Assembly (NCBI GenBank): GCA_002099365.1
Contig: MSED01000015.1
Location: 124,001-188,000, forward strand
DNA: 64,000 bases
Origin: Phialophora verrucosa
Lineage: Eukaryota > Ascomycota > Eurotiomycetes > Chaetothyriales > Herpotrichiellaceae
Reading direction: 5' to 3'
Shown: one piece after another, positions 55,499 through 64,000 of the stretch
Position numbering within the stretch: position 1 is the first letter of the stretch
How the letters are laid out: the number at the start of each line of letters is the position of its first letter
Position numbers and translations under genes: made by a program
Notes under the pieces: model-generated
What the model was told of the DNA's origin: nothing
The model's input: only the letters and a program-made list of their open reading frames with translations
The model's database searches: none

Positions 55499-56395
55499 AT
55501 GCCCGACCTCTCCCAAAACATCAGCGTGCGCATCCTCAAGGCCGCCGAGGCCGGCCGCTACGGCGTCCCCGGCGTGGTATGCTACAACCTCGAAGCCATC
55601 ATCGCGTGCCGCAAGGCCGCCGAGGCCAAGCAGTCGCCGTGCCAGATCCTCCTTTTCCCCTGGGCGCAGGAGTACGCCGACGACAACCTCGTGAACCTGG
55701 CCGCGGACGTGTGCCGCTCCGCCACGGTGCCCATGTCGCTGCACCTGGACCACGCGCAGAGCGAGGCGGGCATCAAGCGCGCCGCCCAGACGGGCAAGTT
55801 CGACAGCATCATGGTCGACATGTCGCATTATGAAAAGGCCGAGAACCTGGCGCGGACGAAGGAGCTGGTCAGTTACTGCCACGGGCTGGGGATCGCCACC
55901 GAGGCCGAGCCCGGGCGCATCAACGGCGGCGAGGCCGGCGTGCAGGACACGGGCGATCTCGAGGGCATCTTGACCACGCCCGACGAGGCGCTGCAGTTCA
56001 TCGACACGGGCATCGACTTCCTGGCCCCGGCCATCGGGAACGTCCATGGCCCGTATCACGGCGCGGAGAACATTCACCTGGATTTCCCGAGGCTGGCGTC
56101 CATCCAGGAGGCCTCGAGAGGGAAAGTCACCCTCGTCATGCACGGCACCAACGAGTTCACGGCCGACATTTTCAAGCAGTGCGTCGCGGCCGGAATGACC
56201 CGCTTAAACGTCAACCAGATTGTCTTGTGGAAGTATGAGGACTACGCAAAAGAGAAGGCCGGACGGACACCCTTAACCGAGTTCATGGAGGAAGGCACAA
56301 GGTTGATCCAGGAGAGGATCGAGTGGATGATGGACACAATAGGGAGCACGGGCAAGGCAGGGGATGTCCAGAAAGGAGATAGCAGATGGAAGTAG
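55499..56395 (+). CDS. Class II fructose/tagatose-bisphosphate aldolase family protein
   Basis: Intronless, 298 residues from the ATG at 55499 (the frame is open upstream, but homology begins here). LHLDHAQS has the catalytic Asp (84) and first zinc His (85). AIGNVHGPYHG carries the second zinc His and MHGTNE the third. NVNQIVLWKYEDY forms the C-terminal barrel end. The family (PF01116; KbaY/GatY/FbaA) cleaves ketose phosphates with zinc. Fungal members outside glycolysis are usually near sugar-acid genes; here the partner is the DenD-like dehydrogenase upstream. In bacteria DenD works with a kinase (OtnK), an isomerase (OtnI) and an aldolase (OtnC or similar), so this aldolase may provide the C-C cleavage step. 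Substrate is inferred, not shown. Confidence 0.9.
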   Translation: MPDLSQNISVRILKAAEAGRYGVPGVVCYNLEAIIACRKAAEAKQSPCQILLFPWAQEYADDNLVNLAADVCRSATVPMSLHLDHAQSEAGIKRAAQTGKFDSIMVDMSHYEKAENLARTKELVSYCHGLGIATEAEPGRINGGEAGVQDTGDLEGILTTPDEALQFIDTGIDFLAPAIGNVHGPYHGAENIHLDFPRLASIQEASRGKVTLVMHGTNEFTADIFKQCVAAGMTRLNVNQIVLWKYEDYAKEKAGRTPLTEFMEEGTRLIQERIEWMMDTIGSTGKAGDVQKGDSRWK

Positions 56396-56553
56396 AGATG
56401 GATCAAACACTCCATCCAAAACCCCTTGACAAGGATGTCTTCCTCAATATACATACGACGCACGTTGTGCTCTGACTTGAATGCCGCTCAAAGGTCGAAA
56501 TGTCCACTCTGCCTTCAAATTGGCCCAGACTTCATGCAATGTGACTTCCTCCT

Positions 56554-57960
56554 TCACTTCGAATCCGCACCTATACTCTCTTTCGTAGCCGCCTCGGTAG
56601 CCTTCTTGACTTGGGCATCTTCGTCCGCTGTTTTGTTATCCTCGACTTTCTTCCCGTCGTCCTCGTCATCTTTCAATGTAATGACCTTGGCATCTTTCTC
56701 CTCGTCGCTGTCGCCTAGACTGAATGGATCATTTTCCGTCACTGGGCTCGGATCGATGGTCTGTAGAGGTTGCCATTTGCTCGACTTGGTGGTCGCACCA
56801 GTCGTGGGTTTCGGTGATGCACTATACATGTCCCGGATTTCTTCGGGAGGCCCATCCTGGAAAGATACCTTGCGGTTCGTACCTGGCGAGGGGCGACGGT
56901 CTGACCCTTGAGACTTGAACAGGTTGGGATTGGCGAGTGGTCGACTTGACGTCCGTGGTGGTGCTTCGCCATCTCGGAGTTCGAGTTTGGAAAAGTCGTC
57001 GCCAATAGGCTGCATGTCGGCATCGTAGCGTTGGAGGTCTGCACTACGACGCATCTCAGCACTTCGGCGACCGGGGAAAGGGGATTGCTGTGTCGGCCGA
57101 GCGGGAAGTGGGGGGTTAGCTTGCGCAAATTCGGCGTCGTCGTCGTCCTCCCCGTCGATTTTCTTCTTGAACGCGCTAATCCAGCTGTTGACCGTCTTTT
57201 GCGTCTCGACGAAACCTTTCCGGATGTTGTCGCGGATCTCTGGGAGGTCGTCTGTCACAGCGTCTATTAGCGTGTATTTGTCTGAGCGTAGGCCGGGCGC
57301 TGTACCATCAATAAAACTACGCCAGGGTACATCATCGGGATTTGGGCTCGCCCCTGGCCGGCCAACCCGTGAGCCTTGCAGGTTCTCGTTGTATCTATCA
57401 CTCGAGCCACGGCGGCCTTTTGGTTGCTGTCTCGGTACACCAGCGTTGTACTCCTGAGCCAGTTGTCTGGCATATAGCTCATCGGCTTCCAGCTGGGTGA
57501 GTTTCGTGGCTGGAGGAGATTGTTGGGATGGTCGAGGAGGTTTGGCAGGAGGTGCGGGTTCCGGTTCTCTTTGTGAATCTGGGTCACTCATCCCTAGCAG
57601 GGCATTGAAAGCCGGTTCGATATCACCTCGGCTTGCAGTAAGGACTGCTCGAATGACACTTATTTCAATGGAAGGGAATGCCTCCTTCAAAGTGAGTTCT
57701 GCCTGTTCGCGCTGAGATATTGGCCGAGGCGGTTTTGAAGGGGGAGTCTCGTCCTTGGGCGGTGGCTTCGGGATATCAGCCTTGGTTGTCTCTACTGTGC
57801 CAGTCTCTTGATCGCTGTCAAAATCCAGGGGTCGAGCAGTTGTCGGGGATTCTGGGGGCCCATCTGATGGTTTCAACGGAGATACGGGCGGTGACTGCGG
57901 ATGTTAGTTCAAGTCGAACAAGGTGTAAGCAGAGGCACTCACCGCATTATTGCTTGCCAT
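56554..57960 (-). CDS. cue5: CUE-domain ubiquitin-binding protein, Cue5-like
   Basis: Two exons: a tiny first one (57943-57960, MASNNA) and 56554-57894, joined over a 48-nt intron; 452 residues. The CUE domain is at about residues 65-105: ELTLKEAFPSIEISVIRAVL and ending NALLGM, with the family's FP and LL dipeptides that contact ubiquitin. The rest is disordered: Pro-rich, then DDVPWRSFIDGTAPGL (a conserved block in fungal Cue5), then acidic. Yeast Cue5 links ubiquitinated aggregates to Atg8 for autophagy. I did not identify a definite Atg8-interacting motif by eye. Divergent from the helicase gene. Confidence 0.88.
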
Positions 57961-58255
57961 CTTGATGGTCGATGATTATATCCAGCTCAGGGAGTAGAAC
58001 CGTATTCAATGGAGGGCAAGTGCAATCTTGCAGGCAGCTGAATTAATGGATACGAAACAACACATGTTTCCGTTCGGAGGAAAGCTGTGGTCACGGACTC
58101 TCGGTGGGGTCGGGCATCCTTGCGTCGCCCTGTGCTTGGCGGTGTGGCTTCGATGACGTCGTTGGATGCGGCGTCATTTGGTGGCGGTGCAGCCTTGATT
58201 TCTCCGGGCGGAACTCTTACCATTGCACCTGATAATCATTGAAGAGATAGGCAAT

Positions 58256-60303
58256 ATGGCCGACTTTGATCTGTCCTTCATTCCTGCTTTGTACACGCCC
58301 TCAACCTTGCTTCCTATCGCCAGACACAAAGCTAGCCTCCTGTATACAATCGAGACACATCCAGTCACGGTGATTGTCGGGCAGACCGGCAGCGGAAAGA
58401 CCACTCAGCTCCCGCAGTACCTAGAGCAGGCAGGATGGTGTTCAGGTGGAAAATGTATAGCGATTACTCAGGTGGGTAAGTCAAGTCCGCGCAACGGGCC
58501 AGAGTGTATTTGACAATTTTCTAGCCCAGGAGGGTCGCCGTCACCACAGTCGCTGCGCGCGTGGCCGAAGAGATGAGATGTCAAGTGGGTGAACAGGTTG
58601 GCTACTCGATTCGCTTCGAGGATGTCACTTCAGCCAAGACCAAAATCAAGTTTCTTACCGATGGCATGCTGCTGCGGGAGGCTTTGGTCGATCCGTTACT
58701 GACAAGGTACTCGGTCATCATGGTCGACGAGGCGCATGAGAGATCGTTGAGCTCGGACATCCTTCTTGGGCTTCTGAAGAAGATCAAGAAGCGCCGCCCG
58801 GAGTTGAGAATCATCGTCAGCAGTGCGACAATCGAAGCTGAAAAGTTTGCGACTTTCTTCGCGGATCCAGACGCCTCCGACGACCAGCAGCAGTGTCGCA
58901 TTGTCAGTATTGAAGGTCGGACATACCCCGTCGATATCCTATATCTGGACCAGCCCACCGACGATTATGTTGAGAAAGCCGTACATACAGCATTCACTAT
59001 CCACCAGCAGGAAGGTCCAGGGGATATCCTCGTCTTCCTTACCGGGAGAGAGGAAATTGAAACAGCCATGCAAAAGCTCTCCGACCTAGCATCAACACTC
59101 CCTCCACAAGCTCAAGCGCTTCAGCCCCTTCCACTTTATGCCGGTCTCAGCACCGACGATCAAATGTACGTCTTCTCCGAGGCAGCAGAAAATACGCGCA
59201 AAGTCATCCTCAGTACCAATATTGCGGAAGCCTCCGTGACAATCAATGGCATCGTCTATGTCGTCGACTGCGGCTTTGTCAAGCTGCGCGCATTCAACCC
59301 AAACACAAACATCGAAACATTGACTCCTTTCCCCACATCAAAAGCCTCCGCAATCCAACGAGCAGGGCGGGCAGGTCGAACCCAACCGGGGAAGTGCTTC
59401 CGATTGTATACGCAGCAATCCTATGCCTCCCTGCCCGCAACGACGCCTCCGGAAATCCAACGCTCGAACCTTGCGCCGGTCGTCCTCCAACTCAAAGCCC
59501 TAGGAATCGACAATATCGTACGCTTCGACTTCCTCTCACCTCCACCCTCACAACTCCTCATCCGAGCGTTCGACCTCCTCTACGCTCTCGGCGCGGTAGA
59601 CGACTATGCAAAGCTCACCTCTCCCCTGGGAACCCGTATGGCCGAACTGGGCGCCATCTCACCCATGATGGCGAAATGCCTCCTGACTTCCTCATCACCG
59701 CAATTCAACTGCCAAGCAGAGATGCTCACCCTCGCCGCAATGACTTCCCTGCAAGGGAACGTCTGGTTCCACCACGAAGGGCAGAAGAAAGCCATGGACT
59801 CTTCGCGCCGGAAATTCGCCGCCGAGGAGGGCGATCACCTCACATTGTTGAATGTCTACCAGGCCTTTGTGACCAAGGGAAGGAAAGAGGCAAAGTGGTG
59901 TCATGACAATCACTTGAACTTCAAGAGTATGCAGCGCGCAGTGAGCATCAGGAATCAATTGTGGCGATACCTCGAAAAGCTCGGGGCCGCGAAACGAGAC
60001 GATCCGTCCACAGCTGAGACCGCTCAGCAGCAGAAGAAGGCACAGAACATCCTCAAGTGCCTGGTGACAGGCTACTTCTCGAACGCTGCGAAAATGCAAC
60101 CTGACGGAACGTTCAAGTCAGTTTCCGGCAACGTCACGATGCATGCCCACCCGACGAGTCTCATGTTCAACAGGAAAGCGGAGTACGTGATCTTCCACGA
60201 GCTGCTGGAGACCGGGACCAAGGTGTACATCAAGGATTTGAGCAAGGTGGAGAAGGGCTGGTTGGTCGAGTTGGGAGGCGGGTATTATAACCTCAAGAAC
60301 TGA
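58256..60303 (+). CDS. DEAH-box RNA helicase, DHX35-like
   Basis: Two exons (58256-58471, 58525-60303; 53-nt intron) encode 664 residues. SF2 DEAH motifs are complete: GQTGSGKTT (I), TQPRRVAV (Ia, across the intron), LTDGMLLRE (Ib), VDEAHERS (II), SATIEA (III), FLTGREEIE (IV), STNIAEASVTI (V) and QRAGRAGRTQPGKCFRLYT (VI). The HA2 and OB-fold (DUF1605) domains follow, with VSGNVTMHAHPTSLMF. DHX35 homologues join the late spliceosome, and sequence of the body agrees best with that branch rather than Prp2/16/22/43. The N-terminus is shorter than in animals, so an upstream exon might exist. Confidence 0.92.
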
Positions 60304-60440
60304 GGGCCCGTTGGTATATTCGTCGGAAGAAGAGATCCCTCGGTACGCCAACACATAGACAGCCTCGAACCGTCTGGTCTGTGCATTATCCCCAATCTAT
60401 GTCATATTGCCGGCTATCGTACTCACTAACCTGTGGCTCG

Positions 60441-61958
60441 TCAATCGTAGTCGTCATATCTTATCGATTCTCTCTGAGTGAACTCGATGGCTTCCTCCTC
60501 CGTGGCCAACCCCTTTTCTTTCCGTTGCCTCAACTTTGCCGACCCCTCTTTACACACATCACACGCGTAATAACACTCGGCAGTCTCCTTCTTGTCCCCG
60601 AAATAGCGACTAACCAATTCGTGGCGACAGGTGCTGGTGTTTTCGCAAAACTCCACGATCCTCTTGAGCGATTCAAATCTTGACTCCGTCTTGGCTTTGC
60701 CTTTATCTTTGGCTGCCTCGCACCTCACGCGATACTCGCAACGGGTCGCCTCCTCCCGGGTGTACAATATAATGCTGGAGGCTGCTTTGTTGTCCCGACC
60801 TGCTCGACCGGACTCTTGCGCGAAAGCCTCCATCCCCTTTGGGAGGCCGTAGTGTATGACGAAGCGAATGGAGGAGACATCGATGCCCATTCCAAAGGCC
60901 GTTGTGGCACAGATGATGTTGAAAGACGCAGCTATGCTTTCATTATCTTCCACGTGCAATAGGCGTGGATCTGCTTTTGCGTGTCTCTCGAACAATCTCT
61001 GGATCTTCTCGCGCTTGTCTGGGTCAAGGCCGGCGTGGTATGCGCTTGCACATATGCCCGTACTAGCCAACTTGGAGGCCACAGTGTCTGCTGTTGCGCG
61101 CATGGTAACGTAGACAATGCCGGTGATCGGAGGTACAGTTGCTGACGGATCTCGCTGTTTCAGGTACCGAAGCAGCGCGACTCGTCTCCTGTGCATAAAA
61201 TCGAGCTTGGACGACAGGTACGAAAACATGTCGTCATCACCGCTCTTCGGATTCGAGTCGGATAGGTATTGGACTTCGTAGTGAATGTTGGGCCGCGATG
61301 TCGATGTCGAAAAGCATTTCGTCTTCTCATTATCGAGGCCGAGGAACTTGAATATATCATCTCTTACTTGCTTCGTAGCAGTGGCCGTCACCGCCATCAT
61401 CGGTACAGGAGGGCAATTCAAGCTGGTTTTCAACCATATCAAGTTCTTGTAGGCTGGACGAAAGTCATGACCCCATTCGCTGATGCAATGTGCCTCATCG
61501 ATGGCGACACGTACAAGTTGACCCTGGCGATGAATCTGCATGATGATGTTGCGGAACCGGTCGAGCGCACAAAGTTCAGGCGTGACATACAGCAACTTGG
61601 TCTCCGGATGGCCGCAAAGCAAATCATTCTCGATGCGTCTCCTGTCCGTCAACCCGGTCCTGCCGTTGATCATCTCGACAGCAATGCCCAGAGCTTTGGC
61701 TGCGTGGACCTGGTTTTCCATCAAGGCCAAGAGAGGCGAGATGACCACTGTGACTCCCAAGGAGACGACGGCGGGCAGTTGGTAGCATAGTGACTTGCCA
61801 AAGGAGGTGGCCGCGCAGACGAAAACATCGTGCCCAGCAACTACCGCGGCAATGACTTCCTCTTGGACTGGTCGGAACGCGTCCTTGCCAAATACGCGGC
61901 GGAGCGTGAAGCGGAGGTCTGTGATGCTCGCTGTTCGCTTCAATGCCGCTCGTGGCAT
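60441..61958 (-). CDS. Short RecQ-family DNA helicase
   Basis: Intronless, 505 residues from ATG 61958. RecQ motif 0 is FGKDAFRPVQEEVI; motif I is AATSFGKSLCYQLPA; motif II is VAIDEAHCISEWGHDFRP; motif III is AVTATAT; motif VI is ESGRAGRD. The RecQ zinc-binding part has CRHELVSRYFGD and CYYACDVC. There is no HRDC domain and no long N-terminal extension, so this is not the Sgs1/BLM orthologue but a compact RecQ of the type found in many filamentous fungi. Its motif I lacks the usual TGGGKS wording (TSFGKS instead) but retains GKS. A role in DNA repair is expected; the 3' end faces the helicase gene tail-to-tail (138 bp). Confidence 0.9.
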   Translation of the reverse strand: MPRAALKRTASITDLRFTLRRVFGKDAFRPVQEEVIAAVVAGHDVFVCAATSFGKSLCYQLPAVVSLGVTVVISPLLALMENQVHAAKALGIAVEMINGRTGLTDRRRIENDLLCGHPETKLLYVTPELCALDRFRNIIMQIHRQGQLVRVAIDEAHCISEWGHDFRPAYKNLIWLKTSLNCPPVPMMAVTATATKQVRDDIFKFLGLDNEKTKCFSTSTSRPNIHYEVQYLSDSNPKSGDDDMFSYLSSKLDFMHRRRVALLRYLKQRDPSATVPPITGIVYVTMRATADTVASKLASTGICASAYHAGLDPDKREKIQRLFERHAKADPRLLHVEDNESIAASFNIICATTAFGMGIDVSSIRFVIHYGLPKGMEAFAQESGRAGRDNKAASSIILYTREEATRCEYRVRCEAAKDKGKAKTESRFESLKRIVEFCENTSTCRHELVSRYFGDKKETAECYYACDVCKEGSAKLRQRKEKGLATEEEAIEFTQRESIRYDDYD

Positions 61959-63027
61959 TATGGCCGTTGGATCACATCGGGCTTTGCGACAACTGAGTGC
62001 CGGCGGAGTCGTCAATGGTTCTGTTTTGGTGCTCCTGTGCAAAAAAGCTGAAGGGGAAGACGCGCCGGTCACTTGCGAAGGAGTGCAGAATCGACAATAG
62101 TGGTTCGCAGTAGAGACACGCTTTCATGTGACATTTTCACGGCGGAGCATAAGCGCCCGTCGACGAGATTGGCAGGCAAATTGCTTTCGTCAAAATGCAT
62201 TTCTTTCCTCTTGACTTCTCATGATTTTCGATCATATGCGCTTTGGTTACTCTTTGTTCAATCCTCGAGTATCAGTCAAGTTTCCATTGCCTCTGAGCCA
62301 TATGAATATGCTACGGTATATGGACCGAGGACAGCTCGCACTGCCGTATGTTCTTCCTTTCAATTCCTACAACCTAACACAGAACTACGGCGGACCGTCG
62401 CGTTTCTGACTTGCCGTTGAGCCTTCAGTGCATCATGCGAGTCAGTAAGACTTGTGGGATGAGATTTCATTGTCTTCGATTTTCTGGTCTACATTTTATC
62501 AGGCTGAACTCACTGAAGTTTTACGAAGCTTTTATCGGCGTCGACTGGCAATTGCGTAGGCTTGGATCTTCAATGAGCAGTTTCCAAGCAACATTTTCTG
62601 CTAGCATGCATCACTCCTTGCGTGTCAGAGGGCGGAAAACAAAGGTCGTCGAGTGATATACTAGGTCGGCAGCTGATTTCGTTTTTCAGTTGTTGCAGGA
62701 ACTCGGCATCCTATTGGTACTGGTCTCCAAAGTTTGGGACACCCATGTGTCTGAAATTCTTCGCCGAATGAACCTATTGCGGTATGGTCAAAACGCCGCG
62801 AATTCCACTAGGCTAACAAGGCGTTTTCCGATACCTTCTATCCTGTTGACGACCACGTCTGAAGGCAGACGTATTTCCTCCATTTTCGCAAAATGCCCCA
62901 AACGCCCTCAAGTCCTTCTGCTCCTCGTCTGTAGATTCAAGCCTCCTCCTCTGCGATTCCATTCTCGTCACCAGTCAAAGACATCCAAGCTTTCCTGCGA
63001 GCAGCGCTTCATGCTTAATTGGCAGCC
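61959..63027. other. Intergenic, no supported gene
   Basis: Between the diverging RecQ and Zn2Cys6 genes; several plus-strand frames of 60-116 codons have no recognisable content. Confidence 0.45.
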
Positions 63028-64000
63028 ATGGTCGGGATAGCACGAGCTCGTGGTTGCGGCACTTGCAGAAAGCGCAAGATAGCGGTACTCGATCCTTTGC
63101 ATAGTGCTAGCTGGGGAAGCCTTCACTGACGGTTACCAATGACAGTGTGGATTGGAGAAGCCAAGTTGTGCTCAGTGTGTCAAGTCGAAACGAACATGCG
63201 TCGGGTACCGGAAGTACCCCATCTTCATCGCTCATCAGCCGCCCAAGGAGGGCCACCTAGAAGCCGCTGCAGAAACGAAATCTGAATCTGATGGAAGGAC
63301 ACGGTCTAGGGACCCTCAGGCCGAGTATCCGGATTTTGATTCGGTGGTCGCCACACCACTGTCCGACGGAAGCCACCTCGACCCGAAAAAGTCGCTCATC
63401 CCGTTAGGGGCACAAGTTGATGCTAATCCTGTTCTTCGCCAGCGGCTTCTCGAAGTGTATTTGGATAACCATCTCTCCAAGAACACAGTTGGGCCTATGC
63501 AACAAAGGATTTGGTTGATACAGATCCCAGGCCTTCCTCGCGTTACTCCTGCATTAGAGGTTTCCATGATGGCGTTATGCCTAGCAAAATTAGGAGACCT
63601 TCACCGCGATGAAGGACTAACCTATGAGAGCATCAAGCTCTACCGCCGCGCCCTCCACGAATTGCAGTTGGCGCTGTGGGACCCTGCACAGATGCTCGAC
63701 GACCAGACTCTCACTGCCTGTGTGGCATTAGGCATGTACGAGATGAGCCAATGTCCTAACCGATCGAAACATGGCTATATCAGCCACACTCTAGGTTGCC
63801 GGAGACTAGTCCAAATCCGCGGCCCTGAGGCGCACGTGGATGGTTTGGGCCATGCTGTGTTTATTCATTTCCGCATCCAAGAGGTATGCATCCCTGTACA
63901 TGATGTCAACAATTGGCAGCCTAACAACGACGTAGGTCCTGTACTCATTAGACCAAGGCGAATATTCTTTCCTGAGAGACCCGTTGTGGAAAGAAGTACC
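63028..64000 (+). CDS. Zn2Cys6 transcription factor, truncated by window end
   Basis: Exon 1 (63028-63084) and exon 2 (from 63146) join to give the zinc cluster CGTC-RKRKIA-C-x6-CAQC-x6-C directly after a short N-terminus. A third exon starts at 63936 (intron 63884-63935) and runs off the window. After the zinc cluster the sequence VLRQRLLEVYLDNH begins a domain of the fungal-specific TF superfamily (DUF3468-like, PF11951 type), common in regulators with the pattern RGPEAH and HFRIQEVLYSL. The target genes are unknown; it diverges from the RecQ gene and is far from the enzyme cluster. Confidence 0.88.

Noticed and set aside
1..64000. tRNA, rRNA or CRISPR features
   Set aside because: Looked for T-loop and B-box words and for regularly spaced repeats by eye; none convincing. 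A tRNAscan run would be needed to exclude tRNAs.

Overview
The window is nuclear DNA of a filamentous ascomycete (Pezizomycotina). Genes carry many short spliceosomal introns (about 44-110 nt, GT..AG, with CTAAC/CTGAC-like branch sites). There are Zn2Cys6 regulators, a fungal rhodopsin-domain membrane protein, a peroxisomal malate synthase ending in AKL, and two islands of extreme A+T/TpA content. Those islands look like repeats destroyed by repeat-induced point mutation (RIP). No CRISPR, operon or rRNA was seen. All coordinates and exon boundaries were read by eye; no search or alignment program was run.

Layout. 1-2.8 kb: no gene, only short repeats. 2.8-3.9 kb: CinA-type amidohydrolase (-). 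5.1-8.0 kb: an orphan coding fragment and a broken MFS sugar transporter (-). 8.8-17.5 kb: ordinary genes, all + apart from one doubtful ORF: a 5-formyl-THF cyclo-ligase-like protein, a zinc alcohol dehydrogenase with an 8-nt micro-exon, the mitochondrial Holliday junction resolvase Cce1, a small secreted protein, and malate synthase. 18.12-30.02 kb: nested transposons. A DNA transposon with 31-bp terminal inverted repeats (piggyBac-like relic) holds a Ty3/Gypsy element (18178-26017, TSD TATCT) and a 1.9-kb short LTR element (28074-29974). The Gypsy 3' LTR itself holds a 360-bp solo LTR (TSD AACTA).

30.0-47.5 kb: an accessory catabolic gene cluster between the two AT islands. It has a TRI12-type MFS exporter (now dead), two cytochrome P450s, a Zn2Cys6 activator, a salicylate-hydroxylase-like FAD monooxygenase, a zinc (aryl-)alcohol dehydrogenase, an aldehyde dehydrogenase and a CocE/NonD-type hydrolase. 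Read together they suggest: ester hydrolysis, alcohol to aldehyde to acid, then hydroxylation of an aromatic acid, with P450s acting on the ring or side chain. Four promoter regions of the cluster contain a perfect CGG-N5-CCG palindrome, the kind of site a Zn2Cys6 dimer binds, so the local regulator probably controls the set.

48.8-50.45 kb: second AT-rich island. 51-64 kb: ordinary genes again: rhodopsin-domain protein, D-erythronate-dehydrogenase-like SDR followed by a class II aldolase (a probable acid-sugar catabolic pair), Cue5-like ubiquitin-binding protein, DEAH-box helicase of the DHX35 type, a short RecQ helicase, and a second Zn2Cys6 regulator cut by the window end.
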